Part shown: positions 27,771 to 37,774 of the stretch, in pieces
How the letters are laid out: each line of letters starts with the position of its first letter
How positions within the stretch are numbered: the first letter of the stretch is position 1
Position numbers and translations under genes: made by a program
From: Acidobacteriota bacterium
GTDB taxonomy: Bacteria > Acidobacteriota > Holophagae > Holophagales > Holophagaceae
NCBI GenBank assembly: GCA_016192145.1
Contig: JACPUT010000013.1
Coordinates: 1-64,000, forward strand
Direction of reading: 5' to 3'
DNA: 64,000 nt
Notes under the pieces: generated by a model
What the model was told of the DNA's origin: nothing
Seen by the model: the letters and a program-made list of their open reading frames with translations, nothing else
Databases searched by the model: none

Positions 27771-28804
27771 CAGCCCTCCTGGAACCAGCGGCTGGCCCGG
27801 TAATCCACCATCAGCGCATGCCAGGCCACCTTGGCGACGATCATGAGGGGCACGGCGAAGAGCAGGCCCACCAGGCCGAACCAGTGTCCGAAGGCCACGA
27901 GGGCCAGCAGCACCTCAAGGGGGTGGAGTCCCGAGGCCTTGCCCACCCAGACGGGGGTCAGGTAGAGGGCCTCCACCTTCTGCACGAGGGTGAAGACGAG
28001 GGCCACGAGCCCCAGGTAGCCCGAGCGGCCACCGTCCAGGTAGGCCAGGACGAGGGCGGGGACCAGCGCCGTGAGGTAGGGCGTGTAGGGCACGAAGTTG
28101 GAGAACCCGGCGATGAGTCCCAGCAGCCAGGCCCAGGGCACGCCGAACAGGGTCAGCGCGAGCGCGTGGAGCAGGGACATCACGAGGGCCACGCCCAGCT
28201 GCCCCCGGATGTAGCCGCCGATGCGCTTGTGCACTTCCAGGACCATGGACTGGATGCGGGGCTGATGGCGAGGCGGGGCCACCTCGAGCAGGTGCGTGAG
28301 GAGGTCCCGTCCTTCCTGCAGGAGGAACCAGAGGATCACGGGGACGAGCACCAGCTCCAGGGTGGAGAGCAGCACGTCCAGCACTCCGCCCCCCGTCACC
28401 TTGAGGCCCCGGAGCAGCGTGGCGGGCTCGATGCCCTCCACGAGGGCGGTGGCCTTCGAGGAGATCCAGGGGTGGGCCGAGAGCCAGGGCCCCACCTTCG
28501 CCTGGGCCTGGGCCTGCCAGTGGGGCAGGCTCTCCAGCAGCCGGGCCCCCTGGAGGAAGAGCCAGGGGATCAGCACCCAGAGGAGCCCCACGAGTGCGCC
28601 CACCGAGGCCAATAGTGTGACCCCGGCGGCATAGGCCGGGCGCATGTGCCGCCCCAGCCGATCCACGAGCGGGGCCAGCAGGTAGGCCAGGAGCGTGGCC
28701 ACGATGAAGGGCAGGAGGGCATAGCGTAGGAACCAGATGGCCAGGAGGAGGCCCAGGGCCGCCGCGGCGAAGCGGAGGGGGATGCGCCGGGCGCCTTCCG
28801 TCAT
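27770..28804 (-). CDS. AI-2E transporter family (PerM-like) permease
   Basis: Hydrophobic; YIRGQLGVALVMSLLHALALTLFGVPWAWLLGLIAGFSNFVPY...HPLEVLLALVAFGHWFGLVGLLFAVPL. Confidence 0.85.
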   Translation of the reverse strand: MTEGARRIPLRFAAAALGLLLAIWFLRYALLPFIVATLLAYLLAPLVDRLGRHMRPAYAAGVTLLASVGALVGLLWVLIPWLFLQGARLLESLPHWQAQAQAKVGPWLSAHPWISSKATALVEGIEPATLLRGLKVTGGGVLDVLLSTLELVLVPVILWFLLQEGRDLLTHLLEVAPPRHQPRIQSMVLEVHKRIGGYIRGQLGVALVMSLLHALALTLFGVPWAWLLGLIAGFSNFVPYTPYLTALVPALVLAYLDGGRSGYLGLVALVFTLVQKVEALYLTPVWVGKASGLHPLEVLLALVAFGHWFGLVGLLFAVPLMIVAKVAWHALMVDYRASRWFQEG

Positions 28805-29355
28805 GCGGGCCTCGGGGAGGTGGTGGCCCGCCAGAAATAGTGCAGGCCCGAGGCGAGCACGAAGGCCGCGCACATCCAGTAGAGGTACGGGAAGGAGGCC
28901 TGGGTCCAGGGCCTGGGGCCCATGGCGTTGGCCAGCAGGCCGAAGCTCAGCGCCGCCAGCTGCACGGCGGTGGTCACCTTGCCCAGGAAGGAGGGGCGAA
29001 AGATGTCCGTCCGCCAGTTCCCCATGTGGGCGAGGGCCGTGAAGCTCATGAGCACGTCGCGGGTGATGGCGAGGATGGCCACCCAGACAGGCACGGGGGC
29101 GGCCATGCCATCGGTGCGCCAGGTCATGAGGATGAAGGCGGTGGTGGTGAGCAGCTTGTCCGCGGCGGGATCCAGGATGGCGCCCAGGGCGCTCTTCTGG
29201 TGGAAGGTGCGGGCGATCCACCCATCCAGCAGATCCGTGATGCCGGCGCCCGCGAAGAGCAGCACGGCCTCCAGGTGGTGCCCGTACCACACGGCGATGG
29301 CGAAGAAGGGCACCGCCAGGATGCGGAGGAGCGTGAGGGCGTTGGGGACGGTCAT
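28801..29355 (-). CDS. pgsA: CDP-diacylglycerol-glycerol-3-phosphate 3-phosphatidyltransferase
   Basis: CDP-alcohol phosphatidyltransferase motif ITDLLDGWIARTFHQKSALGAILDPAADKLL. Confidence 0.88.
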   Translation of the reverse strand: MTVPNALTLLRILAVPFFAIAVWYGHHLEAVLLFAGAGITDLLDGWIARTFHQKSALGAILDPAADKLLTTTAFILMTWRTDGMAAPVPVWVAILAITRDVLMSFTALAHMGNWRTDIFRPSFLGKVTTAVQLAALSFGLLANAMGPRPWTQASFPYLYWMCAAFVLASGLHYFWRATTSPRPA

Positions 29356-29522
29356 AGGTGCCTAAAGCCTAAGCCGGAGTTCCAAATTCGCCTATCGGAC
29401 CTGAGCAAGGCCCCCTAAGGGGCAGGATTGGCCGTGAGAAGGGTCGGCTCTACCCCATCTGTGCGCCAGATCACCTTGTTCATCCGCTCCAGGCCGTTAC
29501 ACTTGGATTCGGAGTTGAGACA

Positions 29523-29768
29523 ATGACTCAGGATCAAGGAGTTCCCCTCAGCAGCCTCCAACCTGGCCAGGAAGGGGAGGTTCTCGGCCTTCACGCCCAG
29601 GGACCCATCCGTCAGCGGCTGCTGGAGATGGGGTTCATCCGCGGGGCTCATCTCAAGGTCGAGAAGCTCGCCCCCTTGGGGGATCCCATGGAGCTGATCA
29701 TCAAGGGCTATCACCTGAGCCTTCGGCGCGAGGAGAGCTCCTGCATCCTCGTGGCCCTGACGGCCTGA
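29523..29768 (+). CDS. feoA: Ferrous iron transport protein A
   Basis: VPLSSLQPGQEGEVLGL...IRQRLLEMGFIRGAHLKVEKLAPLGDPMELIIKGYHLSLRREES. Confidence 0.88.
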   Translation: MTQDQGVPLSSLQPGQEGEVLGLHAQGPIRQRLLEMGFIRGAHLKVEKLAPLGDPMELIIKGYHLSLRREESSCILVALTA

Positions 29769-29796
29769 ACCCAGCTTCCCCAAGGCGGTCTGACCC

Positions 29797-32001
29797 ATGT
29801 CGCACCTCGTCGTCGCCCTCGCGGGCAATCCCAACTGCGGGAAGACCACCCTCTTCAACGCCCTGACCGGAGCCCGCCACCACGTGGGCAACTGGCCCGG
29901 GGTGACGGTGGAGAAGCGCAGCGGCGCCTTCGAGGCGGAAGAGGGCCTGCGCCTGGAGGCGGTGGACCTCCCGGGCACCTACAGCCTCTCGGCCAAGAGC
30001 GAAGATGAGCGCATCGCCGGGCACTTCGTGAGCCAGGGGAAGGTCGACCTCATCCTCAACGTGCTCGACGCCTCCAACCTCGAGCGCAACCTTTTCCTCA
30101 CCACCCAGCTGCTGGAGCTGGGCAAGCCCATGGTCTTCGTCCTCAACATGGTGGACGACGCCGAGCGCAAGGGCATCACCTTCGACCGCGCCGGGCTGGA
30201 AACCCTGCTGGGCGGCCCCGTGATCGCCACGGTGGGCAACCGCGAGGAGGGCATCGCCGAATTGAAGGCCGCCATCGCCTCCGTGGCGAAGGGCCGGGAT
30301 CCCCGGGTGCGGGACTGGAGCCGCGAAGCCTCGGGCCACGGCCCCGGCGACTACGGCCACGACATCGAAGGGGAGCTCGTGAAGCTCCAGACGGAGCTCG
30401 CCCGGGATGAGAAGCTCGCGGCCTCCGTGCCCAACCGCTGGCTGGCCCTGCAGCTGCTGGAGAATTCGAAGGAGGCCCACGCCCTCGTGGCGGCGAGTTC
30501 CGCCCGTCAGGCCATCGAAGCGCAGCTGCACAAGAGCCTCGCCTTCCTGGAGAAGCACCTGGGCGCCGATGGTCAGACCCTCGTGGCCGAGCAGCGGTAC
30601 GGCTTCGCCCATGGCCTCGTGAAGGAGATGGTGAAGACCGACACCCCATCCGGTGAAACGCCCACCCAGCGCCTGGATGGCCTGCTCACCCACCGCTACC
30701 TGGGCATCCCCATCTTCGTGGCCATCCTCACGATGGTGTACGTGCTGAGTTTCGTGCTGGGCAAGTACCCCCAGGATTGGATCGGGGACGCATTCAAAAC
30801 CATGGGCGATGCCCTCGGCGCCAAGCTGCCTCCTGGGGAACTCACGAGCCTGCTGGTGGATGGCGTCATCCCGGGCGTCTCCGCCGTCATCGTCTTCCTG
30901 CCCGTGATCATGATCCTCATGGGCTGCATCAGCTTCCTGGAGGACACGGGCTACATGGCCCGGGCCGCCTTCATCATGGATCGCGTGATGCACCTGATGG
31001 GCCTCCATGGGAAGAGCTTCATCCCCCTCATCATGGGCTCCGGCTGCAACGTGCCCGCCATCCAGGCCACGCGCACCATCGAATCCAAGACGGACCGCCT
31101 CATCACGATCCTCGTCACGCCCCTCGTGAGCTGTTCGGCCCGGCTGCAGGTGTACATCGTCATCGCCGGCACCTTCTTCACCCCCATCAAGGCGGGTCTC
31201 GCCATCGTGGCCATGCACTTCCTGGGGCTGGGCCTCGCCATGCTCATGGGCCGCCTCCTGCGCAGCACACTTTTTAGCGCGGAGACGGCCCCCTTCGTCA
31301 TGGAGCTCCCGCCCTACCGCCTGCCCGTGGCCAAGACGACGGCGATCCACATGTGGGAGAAGGGCAGCATCTTCCTGAAGCGCGCGGGCACCACCATCTT
31401 CGCGGGCGCCACGCTCGTCTGGTTCATGAGCCGCTACCCCGGCATCGCCAACCGCGAGTGGTCCGCCGAACTGCTGCGTAACCAGCAGACCGTGCAGGCC
31501 CTCCAGATCCCCCAGGCCGAGAAGGACGAGCAGCTCGCCGAGCTGCACTTGGCCCACGAGAGCCGCATCGTGAACACGAGCCTCGCCGCCCGCTTCGGCC
31601 GCGTGCTGGAGCCCACCCTGCGGCCCATCCTGGATCCCGACCATACCCGCCCCGAGGCCTGGAAGGATGTCATCGCCCTCACGGCGGGCTTCGTGGCCAA
31701 GGAGATCGTCGTCTCCACCATGGGCGTGATCCACGGAGCCAGCGATGAGCCCAAGGAAGGGGAGAAACTGAGCCCGCTGCAGGTGGCGCTGCGGGACCAC
31801 GCGGGCCTCACGCCCCTCACGGCGCTGGCCTTCATGGTCTTCATCCTCATCTACACGCCCTGCATCGGCACCGTGATCATGATCCAGCGGGAGACCGGCA
31901 GCTGGGCCTGGGCCTTCTTCACCATCGTCTACGGCTCGGTGCTGGGTTGGCTTCTGAGTTGGGGAACCGTCGTGGTTGGCCGTATGATGGGCATGCGCTA
32001 A
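29797..32001 (+). CDS. feoB: Ferrous iron transport protein B
   Basis: ALAGNPNCGKTTLFNALTGARHHVGNWPGVTVEKRSG; DLPGTYSLSAKSEDE; MGSGCNVPAIQATRTI gate motif. Confidence 0.95.
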   Translation: MSHLVVALAGNPNCGKTTLFNALTGARHHVGNWPGVTVEKRSGAFEAEEGLRLEAVDLPGTYSLSAKSEDERIAGHFVSQGKVDLILNVLDASNLERNLFLTTQLLELGKPMVFVLNMVDDAERKGITFDRAGLETLLGGPVIATVGNREEGIAELKAAIASVAKGRDPRVRDWSREASGHGPGDYGHDIEGELVKLQTELARDEKLAASVPNRWLALQLLENSKEAHALVAASSARQAIEAQLHKSLAFLEKHLGADGQTLVAEQRYGFAHGLVKEMVKTDTPSGETPTQRLDGLLTHRYLGIPIFVAILTMVYVLSFVLGKYPQDWIGDAFKTMGDALGAKLPPGELTSLLVDGVIPGVSAVIVFLPVIMILMGCISFLEDTGYMARAAFIMDRVMHLMGLHGKSFIPLIMGSGCNVPAIQATRTIESKTDRLITILVTPLVSCSARLQVYIVIAGTFFTPIKAGLAIVAMHFLGLGLAMLMGRLLRSTLFSAETAPFVMELPPYRLPVAKTTAIHMWEKGSIFLKRAGTTIFAGATLVWFMSRYPGIANREWSAELLRNQQTVQALQIPQAEKDEQLAELHLAHESRIVNTSLAARFGRVLEPTLRPILDPDHTRPEAWKDVIALTAGFVAKEIVVSTMGVIHGASDEPKEGEKLSPLQVALRDHAGLTPLTALAFMVFILIYTPCIGTVIMIQRETGSWAWAFFTIVYGSVLGWLLSWGTVVVGRMMGMR

Positions 32002-32011
32002 GGAGTGGGGA

Positions 32012-32197
32012 ATGACGCTGCAACTGGGGATCGTGCTGATGCTGGTGACCCTCTCGGCCGCCTGGTTCGGGCGCGGCTTCCTGCGCGGCCTCCTCAGCGG
32101 CGAGTGCGGTGGCGGCTGCGAAGGCTGCACCAAGGGCGGTTGCACCCTCACCAAGCTCGAGGCGCTGAAGCAGGAGCTGGAAGCCAAGCGGAACTGA
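32012..32197 (+). CDS. Small Cys-rich membrane protein downstream of feoB
   Basis: TM followed by GECGGGCEGCTKGGC; position directly after feoB. Confidence 0.7.
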   Translation: MTLQLGIVLMLVTLSAAWFGRGFLRGLLSGECGGGCEGCTKGGCTLTKLEALKQELEAKRN

Positions 32198-32209
32198 ATC
32201 GAACCGCCT

Positions 32210-34462
32210 TTAAGCGCCGACCGCCTCGCTGACGCCGCACTCCGAGCACCGTATGAACCACTGCCCCTTGCGGGTGCTGGGGATGACGCGCCGGGCCTCG
32301 CCACAGGTGGGGCAGGGGGTGGGCAGGGGGGCATTGAGGCCCTGCTCGCGGTTGCAGGCCACGCAGACCTTCCGCCCGGACTTCTCCTCGCGCACGGGGC
32401 CCTGGCAGGCTTCGCAGCGGATGGCGGGCGCGCCCTGCTCGTCGCAGTCGAAGGCCACGGGGCAGTCGGAATCCTTGGAGCCATCGCACCGGGCGTAGGT
32501 GCGCCCCTCCCACGTCCGCAGCCGGAGCGTTGAAGCACACCGCGGACATGCGCCAATCTCCGGCCCCGTCACGGGCCTTTTCACTCCCTTCGGGGCGGAA
32601 CTCCGAAGGGTCTGGATGAGGTCGCGGACGAAGCCCTTGATCTCGTCCATGAAGCCATCTCGCTGGGCTTCGCCCCGGCGCATGGATTCCAGCTTGGCCT
32701 CCCACTCCCCCGTGAGCTGGGGGCTCTTGATGCGTTCATCCGGGATGGACTGGATGAGGGCGATGCCTTTTTCGGTGGGCACGAGGGCCGTGCGCTTGCG
32801 CTCGGCGTAGCCGCGTTGGAGGAGGGTCTCGATGATGGCGGCGCGGGTGGCGGGGGTGCCCAGGCCGCGGTCCTTGAGGGCGCCCTTCAGGGCCTCGTCG
32901 TCCACGAAGCGGCCGGCACCCTGCATGGCCCCCAGCAGATCCGCCTCGGAGAGGCGCTTGGGCGCCGAGGTCTTGCCCTCCTTGGGATCGAAGCCCAGCA
33001 CCTCCGCGGCCTGGCCCTTCTTGAGGGGTGGGAGACCCTGGTCCTCCTCGTCGTCCTCCTCTGGGGCCTCGCCCTCGGGGTCGGGGTCCTTGGCCTTGGC
33101 TTCCTTCGGGGCCTTGCGCTGGGGCGGATCCACTTCGGCCCAGCCCAGCTGCTTCATGACGGCGCCCGTGGCCTTGAAGGCCTCGCCCTCGATCTCCGTC
33201 AGCACCGTCGTGCGGGCCACGATGCGATCGGGCCAGTGGGCGGCCAGGAAGCGGCGCGCCACGAGGAGGTAGAGGGCGGCCTCGTCGCCGTGGAGGCCCT
33301 GGGCGGGCACCTCCGTGGGCACGAGGGCGCTGTGGTCCTCCACCTGGCTATCGTCCACGAATCGCTTGCCCAAGCTGACGGGCCAGCGTTTTCGGAGGTC
33401 CTGGATGAAGGGCTCCAGCTCGTTGAACTGGCCGTCCGCCAGGGCTTTGATCCAGCGGGGGGCCTTGGCCACGTCCGCCTTGGTGAGGTGGCGGCTGGCC
33501 GTACGGGGGTAGCTGAGCAGCTTCTTCTCGTAGAGGCTCTGGGCGATCTCCAGCGTGCGCTCGGCGCTCCAGCCGAAGCGCTGGTTGCCCGCCTTCTGCA
33601 GGGCCGTGAGGTCGTAGAGGAGCTCGGGGGCCTTCTTTTCCGTCTTGGCCTGGACGCTGGCCACCTTGGCGCCGTGGCCCGTGAGCTTCTCCGCCAGGGC
33701 CTTGGCTTCAGCCTCGGACTTGAACCGCTCCACCGTCTCGCCATCGGCGATCTGTTGCCACTTGCCCTTCCAGGTGCCCTCGGGCACCTGGAACTTCGCC
33801 CATAGCACCCAGAAGGTCTGCGGTTTGAAGTCCCTCAATTCCAGCTCGCGATTCACCAGAATCGCGAGGGTAGGCGTCTGCACGCGGCCCACGCTGTACA
33901 CGCCCTCGCCGCCGGCGCGGCGCATGAGCAGGGTCTGGGCCCGGGTGGCGTTGATGCCCACGAGCCAATCGGATTCCTGGCGGCTGCGGGCGGCATCGCG
34001 CAATCCCGCGTAGGCTTCCCCGGGCTTGAGCTTGCCGAAGGCCTCGCGGATGGCCTCCTCCGTGAGGCTGCTCGTCCAGAGGCGTTTCACGGGTTTGGTG
34101 CAGCCGCTGAGGCGGTAGACGAGATCGAAGATGAGCTCGCCCTCGCGCCCGGCGTCCGTCGCGTTCACCACCTCCGTCACCTCGGCGCGGTTCAGCCATC
34201 CGGCCACGGTTTCGTACTGATCCTTCGTACGTTCGATGGCCGCGTAGCGGAAGGCCTCGGGCACGATGGGCAGGGCCTCCATGCGCCAGGACTTCAGTGC
34301 GGGATCGTAGCCCTCGGGCTGCAGGGCCTCCACGAGGTGGCCCACGCACCAGGTCACGGCGAGGCCCTGGCCCGTGATGGCGTTCCGCCCGGAGCCGCTC
34401 AGGCCCAGGGCCTGGGCGATGGCCCGGCCCATGCTGGGTTTTTCGGCGACGATGAGGCGCAT
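32210..34462 (-). CDS. topB: DNA topoisomerase III (type IA) with C-terminal zinc ribbons
   Basis: MRLIVAEKPSMGRAIAQALG; NATDAGREGELIFDLVY; YSVGRVQTPTLAIL; LSYPRTASRHL; several CxxC pairs at C-terminus. Confidence 0.92.
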   Translation of the reverse strand: MRLIVAEKPSMGRAIAQALGLSGSGRNAITGQGLAVTWCVGHLVEALQPEGYDPALKSWRMEALPIVPEAFRYAAIERTKDQYETVAGWLNRAEVTEVVNATDAGREGELIFDLVYRLSGCTKPVKRLWTSSLTEEAIREAFGKLKPGEAYAGLRDAARSRQESDWLVGINATRAQTLLMRRAGGEGVYSVGRVQTPTLAILVNRELELRDFKPQTFWVLWAKFQVPEGTWKGKWQQIADGETVERFKSEAEAKALAEKLTGHGAKVASVQAKTEKKAPELLYDLTALQKAGNQRFGWSAERTLEIAQSLYEKKLLSYPRTASRHLTKADVAKAPRWIKALADGQFNELEPFIQDLRKRWPVSLGKRFVDDSQVEDHSALVPTEVPAQGLHGDEAALYLLVARRFLAAHWPDRIVARTTVLTEIEGEAFKATGAVMKQLGWAEVDPPQRKAPKEAKAKDPDPEGEAPEEDDEEDQGLPPLKKGQAAEVLGFDPKEGKTSAPKRLSEADLLGAMQGAGRFVDDEALKGALKDRGLGTPATRAAIIETLLQRGYAERKRTALVPTEKGIALIQSIPDERIKSPQLTGEWEAKLESMRRGEAQRDGFMDEIKGFVRDLIQTLRSSAPKGVKRPVTGPEIGACPRCASTLRLRTWEGRTYARCDGSKDSDCPVAFDCDEQGAPAIRCEACQGPVREEKSGRKVCVACNREQGLNAPLPTPCPTCGEARRVIPSTRKGQWFIRCSECGVSEAVGA

Positions 34463-34506
34463 CCAATCAGGCTAACGCAGGGCGCGGGTGCCGGCCCAAA
34501 GTCCAT

Positions 34507-34669
34507 GGTCCTTAGTCCTTAGTCCTTAGTCCTTGGTCCTTGGTCCTTAGCTCAAGTCGACCCATTCCGCCCTTGCGATGGTTCCATCAGGTCTGAAAAA
34601 CGAAGGGCTTGTCGAGGCTCAATTCTCGAATGGTGTAGCCAAGGACCAAGGACCAAGGACCAAGGACTC
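34507..34669. repeat. Intergenic inverted tandem-repeat hairpin (CCTTAGT/CCTTGGT family)
   Basis: ggtccttagtccttagtccttagtccttggtccttggtccttag faces ccaaggaccaaggaccaaggaccaaggac across ~90 nt. Confidence 0.88.
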
Positions 34670-36401
34670 AACCCGCCATGAGCTTGCCCTGCACCAGTTC
34701 TCGCACGAGGTTCATGAGCTCCGCCCGCCCCTGGGCGCCCTTGCGGAGGATGCGGTGAACCTGGGGTACCTCGAGACGCTTGCGTTCCTCGGGGGTGGGG
34801 TCCTTGGAGGAAAGGACGACCACGGGGATGTCCCGCCAGCGGGGCTCCTTCTGGAATTCAGCCACGAGGCCGAAGCCATCCAGGCCCGGCAGCATCAGAT
34901 CCAGCAGGACGAGATCGGGCGTCTGGCTCCTCAGCAGCTCCAAGGCCGTTTCCCCATCGGGGGCTTCGAGGGGATTCCAGCCGGAGCGGCGGATGATCTC
35001 CACGATGCCGGCCCGGATGATGCCCTCGTCCTCCACGACGAGCACCTGGTGGGGCTGGGCCCCCTTGCGGAACCGGGTCAGGAGGCTGGAGAGGTCTTCC
35101 TGGGACACGGGCTTCTGGAGGAACTCGGCGGCGCCCATGGCGAAACCCCGGGCCCGGTCATCCATCATGGAGACGAGCACCACGGGGATCTTGGCCGTCT
35201 CGGGGTCGCGCTTCAGGTGGGCGAGGACTTCATAGCCGTCCATGCCCTCCATGAGCAGATCCAGGGTGATGATGTCGGGGCTCAGGGCCTTGGCCAGGGC
35301 CAGGCCTTCCTCCCCGTTGGCGGCACTGCCCACCCACAACCCCTCGCGGGTGAGGGCCCGCACGAGCATGTCGCGCATGAGCGGATCATCATCGATGACG
35401 AGGGCCTTGGCCTTGGTGGGCAGGCTCGCGGCGGCGCGGGGGGCGGGGATCGCCTGCTGCTCGCTCAGGGGAAGGTCCACGGTGAAGACGGCCCCGCGGC
35501 CCGGTTCGCTCTCCACGCCCAGCTCGCCGCCCATGAACTCCACGAGCTTCTGGGCGAGGGCCAGCCCGAGGCCCGCGCCACCGTGCTTCTTCGCGGTGCC
35601 TTCGTCGCCCTGGGCGAAGGCCTGAAAGAGGCGTTGGGCCTTCTCCGCGTCGAGGCCGATGCCGGTGTCGCGGACCCGGATCCGGAGCATGCCCTGGGGG
35701 CGCTCGGCGGTGAGCGCCACTTCCCCGCCTTCGGTGAACTTGGCCGCGTTGGAGACGAGGTTCACGACGATCTGCCGCACCTTGCCGCCGTCGATGGAAT
35801 GCGTGCCCAGGAACGGGTCGATGTTCAGCTCGAAGCGGTTGCCCTTCTTGTTCACCACGCCCTTGAGCTGCTCCGCGAGATCGACGAGCAGTTCGTGGAG
35901 ATCCGTGGGCTCGGGGTGGAGGGTCATGCGGCCCGCTTCGATGCGGGCGAGATCCAGCACGTCGTCGATCATGGAGAGGAGGTGCCGCCCCGCGCCCTGG
36001 ATCTTGCCGAGATCATTCACGAGGCCATCGTCGCCGCGATCCTTCGCGTCCTCGGCCGAGAGTTCGCTGTAGAGGAGGATCGCGTTGAGGGGAGTGCGCA
36101 GCTCGTGGCTCATGTTGGCCAGGAAGGCGCTCTTGGCCTTGGAGGCCGTCTGCGCCTGCTCCATGGCGATCATGAGTTGCGTGTTCACGGCCACCAGCTC
36201 GGAGGTGCGCTCGGCCACCTCCCGCTCAAGCCCCTTGCGTTCCCGGCGCGCCATCCACAGGAGGAAGATGGCGAGGGCCCCGAGGGCGCCGGCGAGGGCG
36301 GCGATGGCCATCCACCCCGCGAAGGCGGTTGCGTTGGCAGGTGGCATCATGAGGAGGGTCATGGGCTCAGTTAGGCTCGGAGGGCTCATCGGCGGGGCCA
36401 A
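34668..36401 (-). CDS. Hybrid sensor histidine kinase with two receiver domains
   Basis: FLANMSHELRTPLNAILLYSEL H box; GGAGLGLALAQKLVEFMGGELGV; two REC domains (ALVIDDDPLMRDMLV..., VLVVEDEGIIRAGIV...). Confidence 0.92.
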   Translation of the reverse strand: MAPPMSPPSLTEPMTLLMMPPANATAFAGWMAIAALAGALGALAIFLLWMARRERKGLEREVAERTSELVAVNTQLMIAMEQAQTASKAKSAFLANMSHELRTPLNAILLYSELSAEDAKDRGDDGLVNDLGKIQGAGRHLLSMIDDVLDLARIEAGRMTLHPEPTDLHELLVDLAEQLKGVVNKKGNRFELNIDPFLGTHSIDGGKVRQIVVNLVSNAAKFTEGGEVALTAERPQGMLRIRVRDTGIGLDAEKAQRLFQAFAQGDEGTAKKHGGAGLGLALAQKLVEFMGGELGVESEPGRGAVFTVDLPLSEQQAIPAPRAAASLPTKAKALVIDDDPLMRDMLVRALTREGLWVGSAANGEEGLALAKALSPDIITLDLLMEGMDGYEVLAHLKRDPETAKIPVVLVSMMDDRARGFAMGAAEFLQKPVSQEDLSSLLTRFRKGAQPHQVLVVEDEGIIRAGIVEIIRRSGWNPLEAPDGETALELLRSQTPDLVLLDLMLPGLDGFGLVAEFQKEPRWRDIPVVVLSSKDPTPEERKRLEVPQVHRILRKGAQGRAELMNLVRELVQGKLMAG

Positions 36402-36504
36402 AGGGGACCTGATTTATGGGTTCGGGGCCCACCCGAGCCAGGTTGGGGGCCCGGTATTGGCCATTCGGGCCCGGGCTTCGCTACCCTGATCCCAGGGAGT
36501 ACCT

Positions 36505-36930
36505 GTGGCCTTCAACCCCGGATCCAAGCGCGGTGCCATGGCGGACATCAACATGACGCCGCTCATCGACGTCATGCTCGTGCTGCTCATCATCTTCATG
36601 GTGGCCGCCCCCATGCTGACCACGGGCGTGGACGTGAATCTGCCCGAGAGCCGCACCGGGCGGAATCTGGAGAGCGAGGCCCTCACGGTCACCCTCATCA
36701 ACGACGGCCGGATCCAGTTCGGGGAAAAGTTCGTGGCCCTGCCCACCCTGCAGAACCAGCTGAAGAAGAAGGCCGGGGAGGGCCCCAAGCGGCCCGTGAT
36801 GGTGCGCTCCGATGCCGCGGTGCCCTACGGCCGGGTGATCCAGGTGGTGGATGCCATCCGGGAGGCGGGCTTCACGCAGGTGGGCTTCGTCACTGCACCG
36901 GCTCCGGCGAAGGCCCCGGAGGCCCCCTGA
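36505..36930 (+). CDS. ExbD/TolR family protein
   Basis: MADINMTPLIDVMLVLLIIFMVAAPML. Confidence 0.92.
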   Translation: MAFNPGSKRGAMADINMTPLIDVMLVLLIIFMVAAPMLTTGVDVNLPESRTGRNLESEALTVTLINDGRIQFGEKFVALPTLQNQLKKKAGEGPKRPVMVRSDAAVPYGRVIQVVDAIREAGFTQVGFVTAPAPAKAPEAP

Positions 36931-37001
36931 GCCAGGATCTGCAGGCCTTCCTGCGGGAGCGCTCCCACCAGGGCGAGACGAGCCTGGGCCTGGGGCTCGC
37001 C

Positions 37002-37751
37002 GTGGCGGCGGGCCTGCACCTCCTTCCGCTGGTCTTCGTGTTCTGGCCCCAGAGCCGGACCCCCGACCCTGAACCCGTCAAGGTCACCTGGGTGAACCTG
37101 CCCGCCGCCTCCGCAGGCCCCAGCGGCGGCGCCGCCGGCACGGAGCTCGGCGAGGAAAAGGGCCAGCGCCTGCGTCGGGCCGATGAGGTCGCCCCCGAGC
37201 GCAAGGACGCCACCCCCGGGTCCCTCACGCAGCCGGATCCCTTCGCCTCCCGCGTCACCAAGGGCGCCATCAGCGGCAAGAACGCCGATCCCACGAGCAA
37301 GGGCACCAACACCACCGCCGCCAAGAGCGCCACGCCAGCCCCCGTGCCCCAGGGTGGCGCCGCGGGCAGCGGCAACGGCGGCGGCATCGGCATGGGCACT
37401 CCCGTCCCCGGCCTCCGGGCCACGGCCAGCGCCCAGGGCGGCGTGGGCCTCATCGGCGGCACCGAGGGCGGCACCTTCCCCTACACCTGGTACCTCAACC
37501 AGGTGCAGGCCCAGATCACCGCCAACTGGAACCGCATGGGAGGCCAGCAGGGCCGGGTGCAGGTCTACTTCCGCATCCGCCGGGATGGCAGCCTGGCCGG
37601 AGAACCCAAGCTCGTGAGCGAGAGCGGCAACGCCGCCCTGGACGAGAGCGCCCGCATGGCCGTGCGCCGCGCCCAGCTGCCGCGGTTGCCCGAGGGCTAC
37701 GAGGCGGAATGGCTGGGGGTGTACATGTGGTTCACCTACCTGGGCCAGTGA
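37002..37751 (+). CDS. TonB/TolA C-terminal domain protein (start uncertain, may begin upstream)
   Basis: N-terminal TM; YTWYLNQVQAQITANWNRMGGQQGRVQVYFRIRRDGSLAGEPKLVSESGNAALDESARMAVRRAQLPRLPEGY. Confidence 0.8.
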   Translation: MAAGLHLLPLVFVFWPQSRTPDPEPVKVTWVNLPAASAGPSGGAAGTELGEEKGQRLRRADEVAPERKDATPGSLTQPDPFASRVTKGAISGKNADPTSKGTNTTAAKSATPAPVPQGGAAGSGNGGGIGMGTPVPGLRATASAQGGVGLIGGTEGGTFPYTWYLNQVQAQITANWNRMGGQQGRVQVYFRIRRDGSLAGEPKLVSESGNAALDESARMAVRRAQLPRLPEGYEAEWLGVYMWFTYLGQ

Positions 37752-37774
37752 GTGGCGCCGGCCGGAGTTAAGCA

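Noticed and set aside
29345-29410. gcctaaagcctaag fragment near pgsA as another GGCTCTG-family member
   Set aside because: Only two units and no opposing arm; too weak.
29701-32556. 951-aa minus-strand ORF
   Set aside because: Antisense shadow of feoB, with H/E/G-rich composition and no domain.
34507-34669. Possible CRISPR-like array
   Set aside because: Units are 7 nt with no spacers and the second half is inverted; not CRISPR.
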